Shown here: piece after piece, positions 12,546-19,846 of the stretch
Layout of the letters: every line of letters starts with the position of its first letter
How positions within the stretch are numbered: position 1 is the first letter of the stretch
From: DAOSVX01 sp035379765
GTDB taxonomy: Bacteria > Bacillota_I > Bacilli_A > RF39 > UBA660
DNA: 22,614 nucleotides
Assembly: GCA_035379765.1 (NCBI GenBank)
Contig: DAOSVX010000005.1
Coordinates: 1 to 22,614 of the forward strand
Direction: 5' to 3'
Notes under the pieces: generated by a model
The model's input: the letters and a program-made list of their open reading frames with translations, nothing else
Database searches by the model: none
Told to the model about the DNA's origin: nothing
Program-made: the position numbers and the translations under genes

Positions 12546-14303
12546 TTATTCGTTGTACCATTTATTAACAATATCAACACTACTACTTTGAGGCATTGGA
12601 TCTGGTAAATCTAGTTTAGTTATCAAAGGAAGTTTAAAAGCTGTCCCAAATACCATAGCTGTACCAGAAGATAAAGTTTTTATCTTTTCAATATTTTCTT
12701 TGCTAACATTAGCTGTTACATCAGCTATTATTTTAATATCTTCCGGATGATACATTCTATAAACAATAAAATTAGAACATTGACTTAAAGCTGTTTTAGA
12801 TAATTCACTAGGTCTTTGAGTTATAAAACCTAATATAACCCCATATTTTCTACCTTCTTTAGTTATTCTATCAAAAATATTATAACCAATTACTTCATTA
12901 TCTTTATCATTATTAACATATCGATGAGCTTCTTCTAATATTATATGAATTGGATATGAAGCCCTTTTATCTAATCTTGTTACAAAATTAAAGAATAATT
13001 TTGAAAATACTTTAGTAAGGACTTTAGCAAATCTTTCATCAATAAAGTTAAAATCCATATTAACTATTTGGGCTCTTTTATCACCTTTAGTAAAAATAGC
13101 TTTAACATAATCATCTTTACTGATAAAATCTGGATACTCAAAGTATTTACTATAGGAACTTTCTATTAAAGCTTTTAATCTTACTTTTAAAACATTTAAA
13201 CGATCATAAGCTGGGTGACTATTTAAAACTCCTTCACTAATTAAAGCAAATTCTAAAGCATAATATAAATCACTTAAGGTGTATACTATATTAGAATCTA
13301 GTTTTAAGGCCCCTAAATCTATTTTTTCATAAGTTTCTAAGTAATCAACCACAAACCCCATAGCATTCATCTTACCTTGAGAATCAATATTTAAACATTG
13401 TTTTAAGGTTCTATTATAACCAGGTTGAGAAATAATGGAATTTAAATTTAATTTATCAGTATTATAATGACTTAAAATAGCCACTATTTGGTCTCTTACT
13501 TGAACTGGAGTTTTACCACTAGATAGAATATCCAATAAAGAAGCAGCAATAATACTGTTTTTATATTCCATAACTTTTGGATCTTCACTAGCAAAAATTA
13601 AAACTAAATTTAAAGTTTTTTCTAAAATAGGTATTTGGTAACTATCAGTAGCATTTAAAAGCAAAGCTAAATCATCTACTTCTAAAAAATAAGCTGGAAC
13701 TCTTACAGTATTATCTTTTTCAAATTTTAAAGCCGTAGTATAAGATTTATAATTTATTTCGGGATCTTTACTAAATGTTTCAAAAGCACTATTATATTCA
13801 CCATAAACATCAAATAATATCAGATGGGCATTTTTAGGAACATTATTATCAAAATTAAAAATATTCTGAATGATTCTTGCTACTCCACAACTTTTACCAC
13901 TACCAGTATTACCTACTATAGCAAAATGGTTTGCTAAAAAGTCATTAGTATTGGTAGTCACTTTGTATTGATCATAAATATATGATTTACCAATATATAA
14001 AGTATCATCTAATGATACATCTTGTTTACCAATTAATAATTCTACTTCACTTTTATATATTATTCTTGGTTGGGTTTTAAAGTTAGGTTTTTTTAATACT
14101 CCGGAGATAAATTTATTATCAATTATTTCTCCTACTAATAAAATAGATATAACTGTTTCTGTTAACCCAACTATTTCCCCAACTATTTTTCTTTTTTCTT
14201 CTTCAAAAACTACATGGAAATTTAAAATATTTATTGCTGAATCAGATTTTATATTTTCTATTTTAACTAAATCTTCATTAACTTCAAGTATCTTTCCAAA
14301 CAT
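12546..14303 (-). CDS. herA: HerA-type ATPase (HAS-barrel, DUF87)
   Basis: A 585-residue FtsK/HerA-superfamily ATPase. The N-terminal 90 residues form a small beta-rich HAS-barrel (FGKILEVNEDLVKIEN). Walker A is GNTGSGKS at 131-138 and Walker B is IILEE at 454-458. The conserved ITQRPSELS follows at 494-502, and QCSNFIVYRM supplies an expected arginine. HerA proteins form hexameric DNA pumps and usually work with the nuclease NurA, a SIR2 protein or another nuclease; none is adjacent. The DUF1016 nuclease lies 1.4 kb downstream behind separate promoters. The ATG at 14303 is preferred because AGGTGG has normal spacing; an upstream in-frame GTG lies inside that site. It is divergent from a membrane protein. 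A bare repair or segregation role is possible. Confidence 0.92.
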   Translation of the reverse strand: MFGKILEVNEDLVKIENIKSDSAINILNFHVVFEEEKRKIVGEIVGLTETVISILLVGEIIDNKFISGVLKKPNFKTQPRIIYKSEVELLIGKQDVSLDDTLYIGKSYIYDQYKVTTNTNDFLANHFAIVGNTGSGKSCGVARIIQNIFNFDNNVPKNAHLILFDVYGEYNSAFETFSKDPEINYKSYTTALKFEKDNTVRVPAYFLEVDDLALLLNATDSYQIPILEKTLNLVLIFASEDPKVMEYKNSIIAASLLDILSSGKTPVQVRDQIVAILSHYNTDKLNLNSIISQPGYNRTLKQCLNIDSQGKMNAMGFVVDYLETYEKIDLGALKLDSNIVYTLSDLYYALEFALISEGVLNSHPAYDRLNVLKVRLKALIESSYSKYFEYPDFISKDDYVKAIFTKGDKRAQIVNMDFNFIDERFAKVLTKVFSKLFFNFVTRLDKRASYPIHIILEEAHRYVNNDKDNEVIGYNIFDRITKEGRKYGVILGFITQRPSELSKTALSQCSNFIVYRMYHPEDIKIIADVTANVSKENIEKIKTLSSGTAMVFGTAFKLPLITKLDLPDPMPQSSSVDIVNKWYNE

Positions 14304-14330
14304 AAGATCCACCTACTTTATTCTAAGTAT

Positions 14331-14359
14331 ATAATATCATAAATGGTAATAGTAATCAA
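14331..14359 (-). promoter_or_regulatory. Promoter of herA
   Basis: Minus strand: TTGATT (14354-14359), a 17-nt spacer and TATTAT (14331-14336) with a TGA extension. Confidence 0.68.
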
Positions 14360-14372
14360 AGTATAATTTGTA

Positions 14373-14381
14373 TGATATAAT
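14373..14381 (+). promoter_or_regulatory. Extended -10 promoter of the plus-strand membrane protein
   Basis: TGATATAAT, a consensus extended -10; no clear -35. It is back to back with the herA promoter in the 105-nt divergent gap. Confidence 0.6.
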
Positions 14382-14408
14382 TTAGTTATAAAAATAGAAA
14401 GGAGTTTT

Positions 14409-15311
14409 ATGAAAAAGGTTTTAAAAGCCCTGGGAATTATCGTTGCAGTTATTACCTCTATAGTTTATTTTGCTTTACTTATAGGGACCAGCATTATACT
14501 GAGTTTAGGTTTAAAAAGTAGTAATATAAAGGATTATATTACATCTGTAGATGTCTTAGAATTACCAATTGGAGCTATTGTAAATGATGAAACTGAAAAT
14601 AAATTAAATAGCGATGAAACTGTTAAAGATTTTCTAAGTGATGCTTTAGAAAATGCTGGTTTTGAAGAAGTAGAAGCTAATGCTATTTTGAATAGCGAAG
14701 ATATCAAAAATATTGTTAATAATTATATTTATGATTTTTTTGATTATGGATTTTATGGTACAGAAGTTACTCCAGAGTTAAATAGTATTGAAATTATTAG
14801 CGCTATTAAGAATGCTGACATTATAATAACTGATGAAGAAGAAGACGGTATAACAACTTTAATTGATAATCTTAATGAGAAAGTAAATGAAAGTTTAGAA
14901 GTGGATGAAATAGATAAGGAAGTTGTCCCAGTAACAGAAAATATCAAAATCGGTATTAATATAATTAATAGTACTTGGTTTAAAATATCATTGATTGGTT
15001 CTTTTATCACATTCTTTTTTCTAATAGCTTTATTTACTTGGTCTTTATATAAACCATTTATTTGGTTAGGAATCCCAACTATTATTGTCGGAGTAATATT
15101 AAGTATTGTTGGTAGTTTTAAATATTTAATTACAGCTGCTATAGAAGAGTTGAATTCTTATAAAGTTATTGTGGAAAACCTAGTAAGTCCTCTTTTAGGT
15201 AAGTTAATGATAAATGGGTTAATCGTTTTAGGAAGTGGAATACTTATGGTAGTGATTTATACTTTAATAAATAATTATAAACACGAAAAAGAAGAACCTA
15301 AAATTGATTAA
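14409..15311 (+). CDS. Membrane protein with a large extracytoplasmic domain, function unknown
   Basis: A 300-residue protein that I do not recognise. A first hydrophobic helix (about 7-34) is followed by an acidic, Asn/Asp/Glu-rich domain (about 36-190) and three more helices (about 191-213, 216-238 and 266-288). It ends in a short charged tail. The first segment lacks a signal-peptidase site and is more likely a membrane anchor, leaving the 155-residue domain outside. That domain contains helical-looking segments (DETVKDFLSDALENAGFEEV) and no cysteines. AAAGGAG precedes the ATG. It is divergent from herA and ends at a bidirectional terminator shared with the ProA-like gene. Shared function with HerA is not implied. 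Confidence 0.85.
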   Translation: MKKVLKALGIIVAVITSIVYFALLIGTSIILSLGLKSSNIKDYITSVDVLELPIGAIVNDETENKLNSDETVKDFLSDALENAGFEEVEANAILNSEDIKNIVNNYIYDFFDYGFYGTEVTPELNSIEIISAIKNADIIITDEEEDGITTLIDNLNEKVNESLEVDEIDKEVVPVTENIKIGINIINSTWFKISLIGSFITFFFLIALFTWSLYKPFIWLGIPTIIVGVILSIVGSFKYLITAAIEELNSYKVIVENLVSPLLGKLMINGLIVLGSGILMVVIYTLINNYKHEKEEPKID

Positions 15312-15403
15312 ATAAATTATTTCGAAAAAACAAGTATTAAAAAGAAAAGAAGTAAAAGCAAATCAATTTAACAGAAATAAAAAGTCGTTTCAAAATAGTT
15401 TTT

Positions 15404-15433
15404 AAAAAACGAATAATTATTTATTCGTTTTTT
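15404..15433. terminator. Bidirectional terminator between convergent genes
   Basis: AAAAAACGAATAA, loop TTAT, TTATTCGTTTTTT: a 13-bp stem with T-runs on both strands. It overlaps the TAA stop of the minus-strand ProA-like gene and ends the plus-strand membrane-protein gene 92 nt downstream of its stop. Nothing else is seen in 15312-15403. Confidence 0.85.
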
Positions 15434-16413
15434 TCATTAGCTTTTGGCTCAATAGCCGAAGGCAAAATAATGGTTTTTACTTTCAATAAATCACGCTGAT
15501 TTATATCAAACAAACTCATTTTGAAACAATCCGCATTAACAAAAACATTACTAAAACTAAGCCCTTTAATAAACTCTGTCGCTGCCTTGTTATCACCAGT
15601 AAAAATTACCGTACAATATTTTGAACCATTGTGTTTAATTTGAAATGCCGCTTCATCTACATCGTTAACATAGATACCACTATCAATTTTAAAATTTAAA
15701 TTGTTTTTCAAATAAATTGTTGAGTTATGGCTTTCACCAAGCATTTTTTTTATAAAATCAATATGTAATTCATCATCTATATAAACATCATAGTTATCAT
15801 ATCCGCTACACATGACATTATTGTGGCATAGCTTTAAATGCTTATTTTGAAAATCTCTATTACCAATAATAATTGTAAAATCAATTGTAGTAAAATTATC
15901 GAATATTGCTGCAGCATTATTATAATTTATTTGAATAATATTTTTATTATAGCCAAATTGAGACAAAGCAGTTTGAACAAACTGTAATAATAAATTATTT
16001 AAACCACAACTATAATTATCTTGTGTAAAAATAGTAATGTTATGAGTTAAAATGCTCATTAAAGAACAATAAATTAATGCATAAGGGTTTCCATCATATA
16101 CAATGGAAACCAGTCCTTTTGGTGAGTAGACTTTAGAATAAGCAATATTATCGCTAATACTTATTGCTTCCTTAAGTTCTACTAATGGTTCATTTTCCAT
16201 TACTTCTTTGAAAACTTTAGAGATTTTATCAAAACTAATGGCTGGCCCATTGTTATTTTTAATATCTATTTGGTTAGCTTGAGCAATAATGTCTTCGTTT
16301 TCTCTAATAAGCCTTTGAATATGCTCAATTATTTTTTTAGAATTTACTATATTATTTGTTGATTCGCCAGCTTTTATCGCATTATTTAATATTGTTTTAA
16401 AATCATTTTCCAT
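15421..16413 (-). CDS. ProA-like aldehyde-dehydrogenase-fold protein lacking the catalytic cysteine region
   Basis: A 330-residue protein without a named family at first sight. Its layout follows gamma-glutamyl phosphate reductase (ProA, about 415 residues). A helical start is followed by YSPKGLVSIVYDGNPYALIY (96-115), like the PLGVIGIIYESRPN strand of ProA, and by a Rossmann-like half. DNYDVYIDDELHIDFIKKM (206-224) resembles the HVYVDASADLDMA segment. VNDVDEAAFQIKHNGSKYCTVIFT and NVFVNADCFK (249-272, 289-298) match the closing strands. The segment that would hold the catalytic Cys is deleted (about 224-242), as is the usual C-terminal end. So it is probably a pseudoenzyme, serving as a binding or structural partner. 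It overlaps the 1120-residue gene by 11 nt with GAGGGG upstream: translational coupling. Homology is inferred by eye. Confidence 0.65.
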   Translation of the reverse strand: MENDFKTILNNAIKAGESTNNIVNSKKIIEHIQRLIRENEDIIAQANQIDIKNNNGPAISFDKISKVFKEVMENEPLVELKEAISISDNIAYSKVYSPKGLVSIVYDGNPYALIYCSLMSILTHNITIFTQDNYSCGLNNLLLQFVQTALSQFGYNKNIIQINYNNAAAIFDNFTTIDFTIIIGNRDFQNKHLKLCHNNVMCSGYDNYDVYIDDELHIDFIKKMLGESHNSTIYLKNNLNFKIDSGIYVNDVDEAAFQIKHNGSKYCTVIFTGDNKAATEFIKGLSFSNVFVNADCFKMSLFDINQRDLLKVKTIILPSAIEPKANEKNE

Positions 16414-19400
16414 TTAATATTCCCCTCTCACTATCAACCTGCTCTTCTGAAATACCAATTGCTTCATTATACAGTTCTAATTGATTTGAAGGCAGTATTG
16501 AAACATCAATGCTCTTGCCGGATGCTTTTAATTGGTTAATCGCCAGTTTTAATTGTAATAAGGTTTGATTTCTTGCCATTGCATTTTGTTCCTCTTCACC
16601 AAGTTTGGGAACAGCAACATTTATGCCAATAATTTTAATTTCTTCGCCATCCGAAAATATTATTGCTAAATTAGGAATTATTATGGCTTTTATATTAACA
16701 AGTTTACTATCAAGATCTCCTGCTATAGCATTAATGGGTGCAGAACTATTAACAATTAATTGCATATCTGTTATTGAAGCTAAAACCCTTTTTTGCTCTT
16801 GTGGTATGTTAGAATCACTGTATATAGGAAAATCATCTGTATAGACAGCTAAAGTACTTCCACCTAGGGCAGTTGGCTTGTCCTCACCAGCCAGAACATA
16901 TTGCTCTCTTGAGTCAGATGTGTATAATCCTTTGTGTTTTTCATATTCTATAATGTTTTTTACTTCCAAAGGATGAAGCGGCGATACTGTTCTGTGCGCT
17001 CTATTTTTTAGTTCTTCTGCAATATCATTGAATCCTAGTCCAACTGTAACCATTGTCAATCTCAAATTTTGATATTGCTCTTGAGTTATTTTCCCTTCTT
17101 CTAATAATCTTTTATATATTTTTTCATCTTCTATCAGCAAGTCAGATGCGGCTTTTTTATATAAATCAAAGATTATAGAAGCCAAGCTTTTCCCTTCAGC
17201 TTTTCCTCTAGCAATGGCTTTAGAAGGAACTTCTATATTATCAAAGCATAAAACTTGGCCATTACGCCATACCCAGCTTTGAGCGATTACATTGCCATCT
17301 TGATCTTTTATTACAAAAACCCTACCATTTTTTGATGTAGCACTATGAATCATACTTGTTTCAGCGGCATCGTCTAATTCCTGGCAACAATTAGTTAAGT
17401 TGCCAATTACTAAAGCAACCGGGTCATCTAATCTTAGAATTTCGCAATGATAATCAAAAGCATTAAATTCTATTCTAGGAATGCTACTAAATGTCCTGGT
17501 TCTACCATAATTATATATTGTTTGCAAGGCTTCAAAATCTGCTTGACCATAGCCAGATGCACCAATCAAAGAAGTAATATGCTCGTTCCCTTTTTCTATA
17601 TTATTAAAAGAATGGGAGACAACATAAGCAACCGCTAAATCTAAAGTTAAAACCTTATTACTGTTCATTCTTACTATTTCAGAAAATCTTTTTTGGATAT
17701 TACCAATGTACCTCCAAGATTCTTCTGATTCTAGTATGATTCCTATATTTCTCATAAAAAAATCTCTAAATTCCGGATCATACTTCATTTGAAATGATCC
17801 AAAAATCTGGTGAGCTTTTTGAGGAGTAATCATGGACTCTACACCAGCTTCTTCTAACATGCCTCTTAAAATAGCAGATTCTTCTTTTTCTAATTGTGGA
17901 TTAACTATTAAAGCATATTTATCTTTAACTGATAAAGGCGTGTAAAACCTTAAAAACAGTTCTCGAGAAAACCCCATGCTATTAATTTTTTCAGAATCAA
18001 TAGTTACCTCTTTTGGTAAGCCACTAATTAAATTAATAATTTGATTAAAGCCTTTATCGTCGCCATCAAAAACGCCAAAAACCATACTGGCCGCTAAAAG
18101 TGCCGCCTTATACTCATCCAACTCGTTATATTTAGGTATTCTCATTAGTCGTGACCATTTTTTACCTGATGAAAAGAATTTATCTGCTTGATCAATTGGA
18201 AAGCTGGTCATAATAACATTATGAGGTAAAAAAGTCTCGCCAGATTTTTTATACCATTCGTGCATTAGATCTATATTGCCTTCCATTTTTTCAATTATAC
18301 CCGCCGATCTTTTTATTAATATTAAGCTTTTTTCTTCTCCAAACAAATTAAAAAAGTAAGCATAACGACCATTATTACTTAATAACATTCTTAAATTCAT
18401 ATTTCCTAGATAATTATTGTATTCCGGATTATATATATCTGATGGGTTAATTACTCGAGAATAAAAAGCTCTTTTTAAAACATCAGGTGCCTCGTCGCTT
18501 ATAAAAAGTTCCGGATAAGCACTAATAAAGCTTTCTGGCATATCAGCGGAATATTCTGCTTTGTCTTTAGTTATACAATTATACACAGCCATCCTAAATT
18601 GTTCTTCTAAAAGTTCTTTTGATGCAGAAATATCAAATTCATGAAAATTTATATGATAATCTAAACAAACACGTTCTCCATAAAGCAAAATAATTTGAAA
18701 CAATTCTTCTGAATATGGTATTGATTGGTGAACTATTCTTTTATATATTACTTTTTTTAGTTGATCCTCTAAAAGTTCTTTTGGTGTAGAAATATCAAAA
18801 ACTGCATCTTTTATAACTCCCTTACAATATTCATAATAAAGTAAAACCAATTGAAAAAGGTCTTCTGAATAAGGTGTGTTTTGACCTACAATATCTTTAT
18901 AAGCAGCTTTTTTAAATTCTAAATTTAAATCAAAGCCTTCTTTGTTTCTACTTTCTTCTAGTAAATTATATATCGAGTCTAAAAATTGATATGGTATTTT
19001 TCCTTTACCTAAGCTAACTGTTTTTTTAAAATAGGTCTGATTCTGCAAAACTAAATTTTTAAACGCCTCAGCTCCAGGCATCTTAAAGCCGTTAACACTA
19101 ATTGTTGCTTCAGTAAATTTATCAATATTTATATCACTAAAACGCTCTGCATATAAAACTATATCTTCATAACTTAATCTCCTATGCTTAAACCTCGTGA
19201 CTAAATCTGCTGGTAAATTTTCTGTTGAAGGAAACAATTGAGGGTATTTAGCTTTAAATAAAGCAGAATATTCTTCGGCTTTTTTCATTGGATAACGCTG
19301 TTCTGTTATTTCCGAATATAAAATTAACTGACTTAAATCAAGTGCTTCTTGAGCTGTTCGGCATGCTTGTAAATTAGATAAAAATTTTTTTTCTGCACTA

Positions 19401-19765
19401 ATAAAGCAAGAAAAATTTTTCATTATTTCTAAAACTTGTTCTGCATTAGAATTATAAAGCTCGACAAACTTTTTAACTCCGAAATATTTAATTGCACGAT
19501 TATATTGGTCATCATTTATGCCATCAAAATTAATGGCATAAACATAATTAAATTTGACAGAAAACTCATTCAGTTGATCATTGTCTAAGTTCAATAAATC
19601 TTTTATATTCAGCTTCCCATTATAATACCTTCTCGCGAAATTTAAAGGGAACATATAACTAAAATAATATTTTTCATCTGGGGCTTCTCTTCTCGTAGAG
19701 TCAAAACTATAAATAATTTTCCTTATTTGCCTTCTGATTTTCTCAATATTTGTTAATTTTGCCAT
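16403..19765 (-). CDS. Very large uncharacterised protein with repeats and a GNAT-like core (1120 aa)
   Basis: I recognise no named family. Residues 1-450 are helical and contain degenerate repeats; two units (283-334 and 335-388) are plainly duplicated. A middle region (470-760) ends in a motif-rich core: LRLDDPVALVIGNLTNCCQE (777-796), His807, then GNVIAQSWVWRNGQVLCFDN IEV (824-846) and ARGKAEGKSLASIIFDLYKKAA (852-873). The order of strand, V-x-x-S-x-V-W-R, IEV and RGK-x-EGK-S-L plus helix recalls a GNAT acyltransferase; this is inference. A tail follows. It is soluble, with no signal or TM. The ATG at 19765 has AGGAG at 9-nt spacing. It is cotranscribed with the ProA-like gene. From memory, similar unnamed large proteins occur in gut Firmicutes; I could not check. 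Confidence 0.85.
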   Translation of the reverse strand: MAKLTNIEKIRRQIRKIIYSFDSTRREAPDEKYYFSYMFPLNFARRYYNGKLNIKDLLNLDNDQLNEFSVKFNYVYAINFDGINDDQYNRAIKYFGVKKFVELYNSNAEQVLEIMKNFSCFISAEKKFLSNLQACRTAQEALDLSQLILYSEITEQRYPMKKAEEYSALFKAKYPQLFPSTENLPADLVTRFKHRRLSYEDIVLYAERFSDINIDKFTEATISVNGFKMPGAEAFKNLVLQNQTYFKKTVSLGKGKIPYQFLDSIYNLLEESRNKEGFDLNLEFKKAAYKDIVGQNTPYSEDLFQLVLLYYEYCKGVIKDAVFDISTPKELLEDQLKKVIYKRIVHQSIPYSEELFQIILLYGERVCLDYHINFHEFDISASKELLEEQFRMAVYNCITKDKAEYSADMPESFISAYPELFISDEAPDVLKRAFYSRVINPSDIYNPEYNNYLGNMNLRMLLSNNGRYAYFFNLFGEEKSLILIKRSAGIIEKMEGNIDLMHEWYKKSGETFLPHNVIMTSFPIDQADKFFSSGKKWSRLMRIPKYNELDEYKAALLAASMVFGVFDGDDKGFNQIINLISGLPKEVTIDSEKINSMGFSRELFLRFYTPLSVKDKYALIVNPQLEKEESAILRGMLEEAGVESMITPQKAHQIFGSFQMKYDPEFRDFFMRNIGIILESEESWRYIGNIQKRFSEIVRMNSNKVLTLDLAVAYVVSHSFNNIEKGNEHITSLIGASGYGQADFEALQTIYNYGRTRTFSSIPRIEFNAFDYHCEILRLDDPVALVIGNLTNCCQELDDAAETSMIHSATSKNGRVFVIKDQDGNVIAQSWVWRNGQVLCFDNIEVPSKAIARGKAEGKSLASIIFDLYKKAASDLLIEDEKIYKRLLEEGKITQEQYQNLRLTMVTVGLGFNDIAEELKNRAHRTVSPLHPLEVKNIIEYEKHKGLYTSDSREQYVLAGEDKPTALGGSTLAVYTDDFPIYSDSNIPQEQKRVLASITDMQLIVNSSAPINAIAGDLDSKLVNIKAIIIPNLAIIFSDGEEIKIIGINVAVPKLGEEEQNAMARNQTLLQLKLAINQLKASGKSIDVSILPSNQLELYNEAIGISEEQVDSERGILNGK
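18602..18919 (-). repeat. Tandem duplicated segment inside the 1120-residue protein
   Basis: Unit A (18764-18919) and unit B (18602-18763) encode 52 and 54 residues. They share K-x-x-Y-K-x-IV-x-Q-x-x-PYSE-[DE]-LFQ-[LI]-[VI]-LLY, then FDIS-x-[PS]-KELLE-[DE]. Similarity is also visible at DNA level, for example tctaaaagttcttttg in both, so the duplication is fairly recent. A weaker third unit begins at residue 389. Confidence 0.8.
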
Positions 19766-19785
19766 TTAGTATATCTCCTATTATA

Positions 19786-19814
19786 ATATTAACAAACATT
19801 TTACAAACTTTCAA
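19786..19814 (-). promoter_or_regulatory. Promoter of the 1120-residue/ProA-like operon
   Basis: Minus strand: TTGAAA (19809-19814), a 17-nt spacer and TAATAT (19786-19791) with a TGT extension. A TATAAT overlaps 5 nt downstream as an alternative. Confidence 0.55.
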
Positions 19815-19841
19815 TAAAAAAGCTGAAGAATAAATCTTCAG
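19815..19841 (-). terminator. Rho-independent terminator of pnp
   Basis: Minus strand: CTGAAGA, a 5-nt loop, TCTTCAG, then CTTTTTT. It lies a few bases after the pnp stop. Confidence 0.85.
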
Positions 19842-19846
19842 TTTTT

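Noticed and set aside
10279..14303. HerA, SSB and YhcG nuclease as one defence operon
   Set aside because: Separate promoters and a terminator divide herA, the DUF308-like pair and ssb, and unrelated membrane genes lie between. Only proximity supports a link.
16403..16405. TGA read as tryptophan (mycoplasma code)
   Set aside because: All conserved genes are full length with only TGG for Trp, and TGA ends the DUF308-like gene at the expected length.
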